A stretch of DNA of 64,000 bases, taken from positions 1 through 64,000 of the forward strand of contig NZ_JACOII010000053.1 of assembly GCF_016306625.1 (NCBI RefSeq). The letters are read 5' to 3'. Position numbers and translations under genes: made by a program. Positions 63,987 through 64,000 of this stretch are shown one piece after another. The stretch comes from Xenorhabdus lircayensis (GTDB lineage: Bacteria; Pseudomonadota; Gammaproteobacteria; Enterobacterales; Enterobacteriaceae). The notes below the pieces were generated by a model. The model did no database searches. It saw only the letters and a program-made list of their open reading frames with translations, and was not told where the DNA came from. Positions within the stretch are counted from its first letter, which is position 1. Every line of letters begins with the position of its first letter.

Positions 63987-64000
63987 ATGGTTAAGGTATC
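63987..64000 (+). CDS. serA: Start of serA (partial, cut by window end)
   Basis: An ATG at 63987 preceded by AGGGCGGG opens MVKVS, which resembles the E. coli SerA start MAKVS, and serA follows rpiA in the same direction in E. coli. Only four codons and part of a fifth are visible. SerA would be D-3-phosphoglycerate dehydrogenase, the first enzyme of serine synthesis. Confidence 0.6.

Overview
The window is a chromosomal segment of a gammaproteobacterium of the order Enterobacterales. Almost every conserved protein reads as a close relative of its Escherichia coli counterpart, and the gene order leuO-ilvIH-cra-mraZ...secA-mutT-yacG-zapD-coaE-hofC-hofB-ppdD-ampDE-pdhR-aceEF-lpd-acnB-yacL is the E. 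coli backbone. Base composition is moderately AT-rich by eye. The gene losses and the scattered 'TATACCCA..GATTTCAAGTTGCAGC' repeats point to the Morganellaceae, most likely Xenorhabdus or Photorhabdus. The genus is an inference; family-level placement is firmer.

Layout. (1) 1-4.6 kb is a mosaic left end: a stand-alone peptide deformylase, an unrecognised 132-aa protein, mutH, an AT-rich 588-bp gap with two perfect DnaA boxes and an inverted-repeat element, a frameshifted sgrR, and a probable short SgrS sRNA. (2) 4.6-14.1 kb holds branched-chain amino-acid synthesis: leuB and leuA with the leuL leader and attenuator, leuO, an extra acyl-CoA synthetase-like gene, and ilvIH. setA, leuC and leuD, which lie between sgrR and leuB in E. 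coli, are absent here. (3) 14.2-37.7 kb holds cra, then the complete dcw cell-wall and division cluster (mraZ to ftsZ) behind a recognisable Pmra promoter and MraZ operator, then lpxC, a DciA-like DUF721 gene, secM and secA. (4) 37.7-45.7 kb has relics of an ABC-F ATPase gene, mutT, yacG, zapD, coaE, the type IV pilus genes hofC, hofB and ppdD, and ampDE. nadC, which sits between ppdD and ampD in E. coli, is absent. (5) 46.5-53.6 kb is the pyruvate dehydrogenase operon pdhR-aceE-aceF-lpd, with a palindromic PdhR box and a 20-bp-arm hairpin in the aceE leader. (6) 53.7-55.8 kb carries three related GNAT acetyltransferase genes inserted between lpd and acnB, the third broken by an in-frame stop. 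(7) 56-64 kb holds acnB, yacL, mscS, argO, a yggE-like gene, argP, rpiA and the first codons of serA.

Functional logic. Most of the window is housekeeping: peptidoglycan precursor synthesis and septation run as one tightly overlapping cluster, and the PDH operon feeds acetyl-CoA to the TCA cycle beside acnB. ArgP sits near its known target argO. Accessory or decaying content is concentrated at 1-4.6 kb, 9.8-11.6 kb, 37.8-38.3 kb and 53.7-55.8 kb. No rRNA, tRNA, CRISPR array, prophage or intact insertion sequence was seen. No obvious new multi-gene system was found; the best candidates for a second look are the DnaA-box gap, the sgrR/sgrS region, the aceE leader hairpin and the GNAT triplet.
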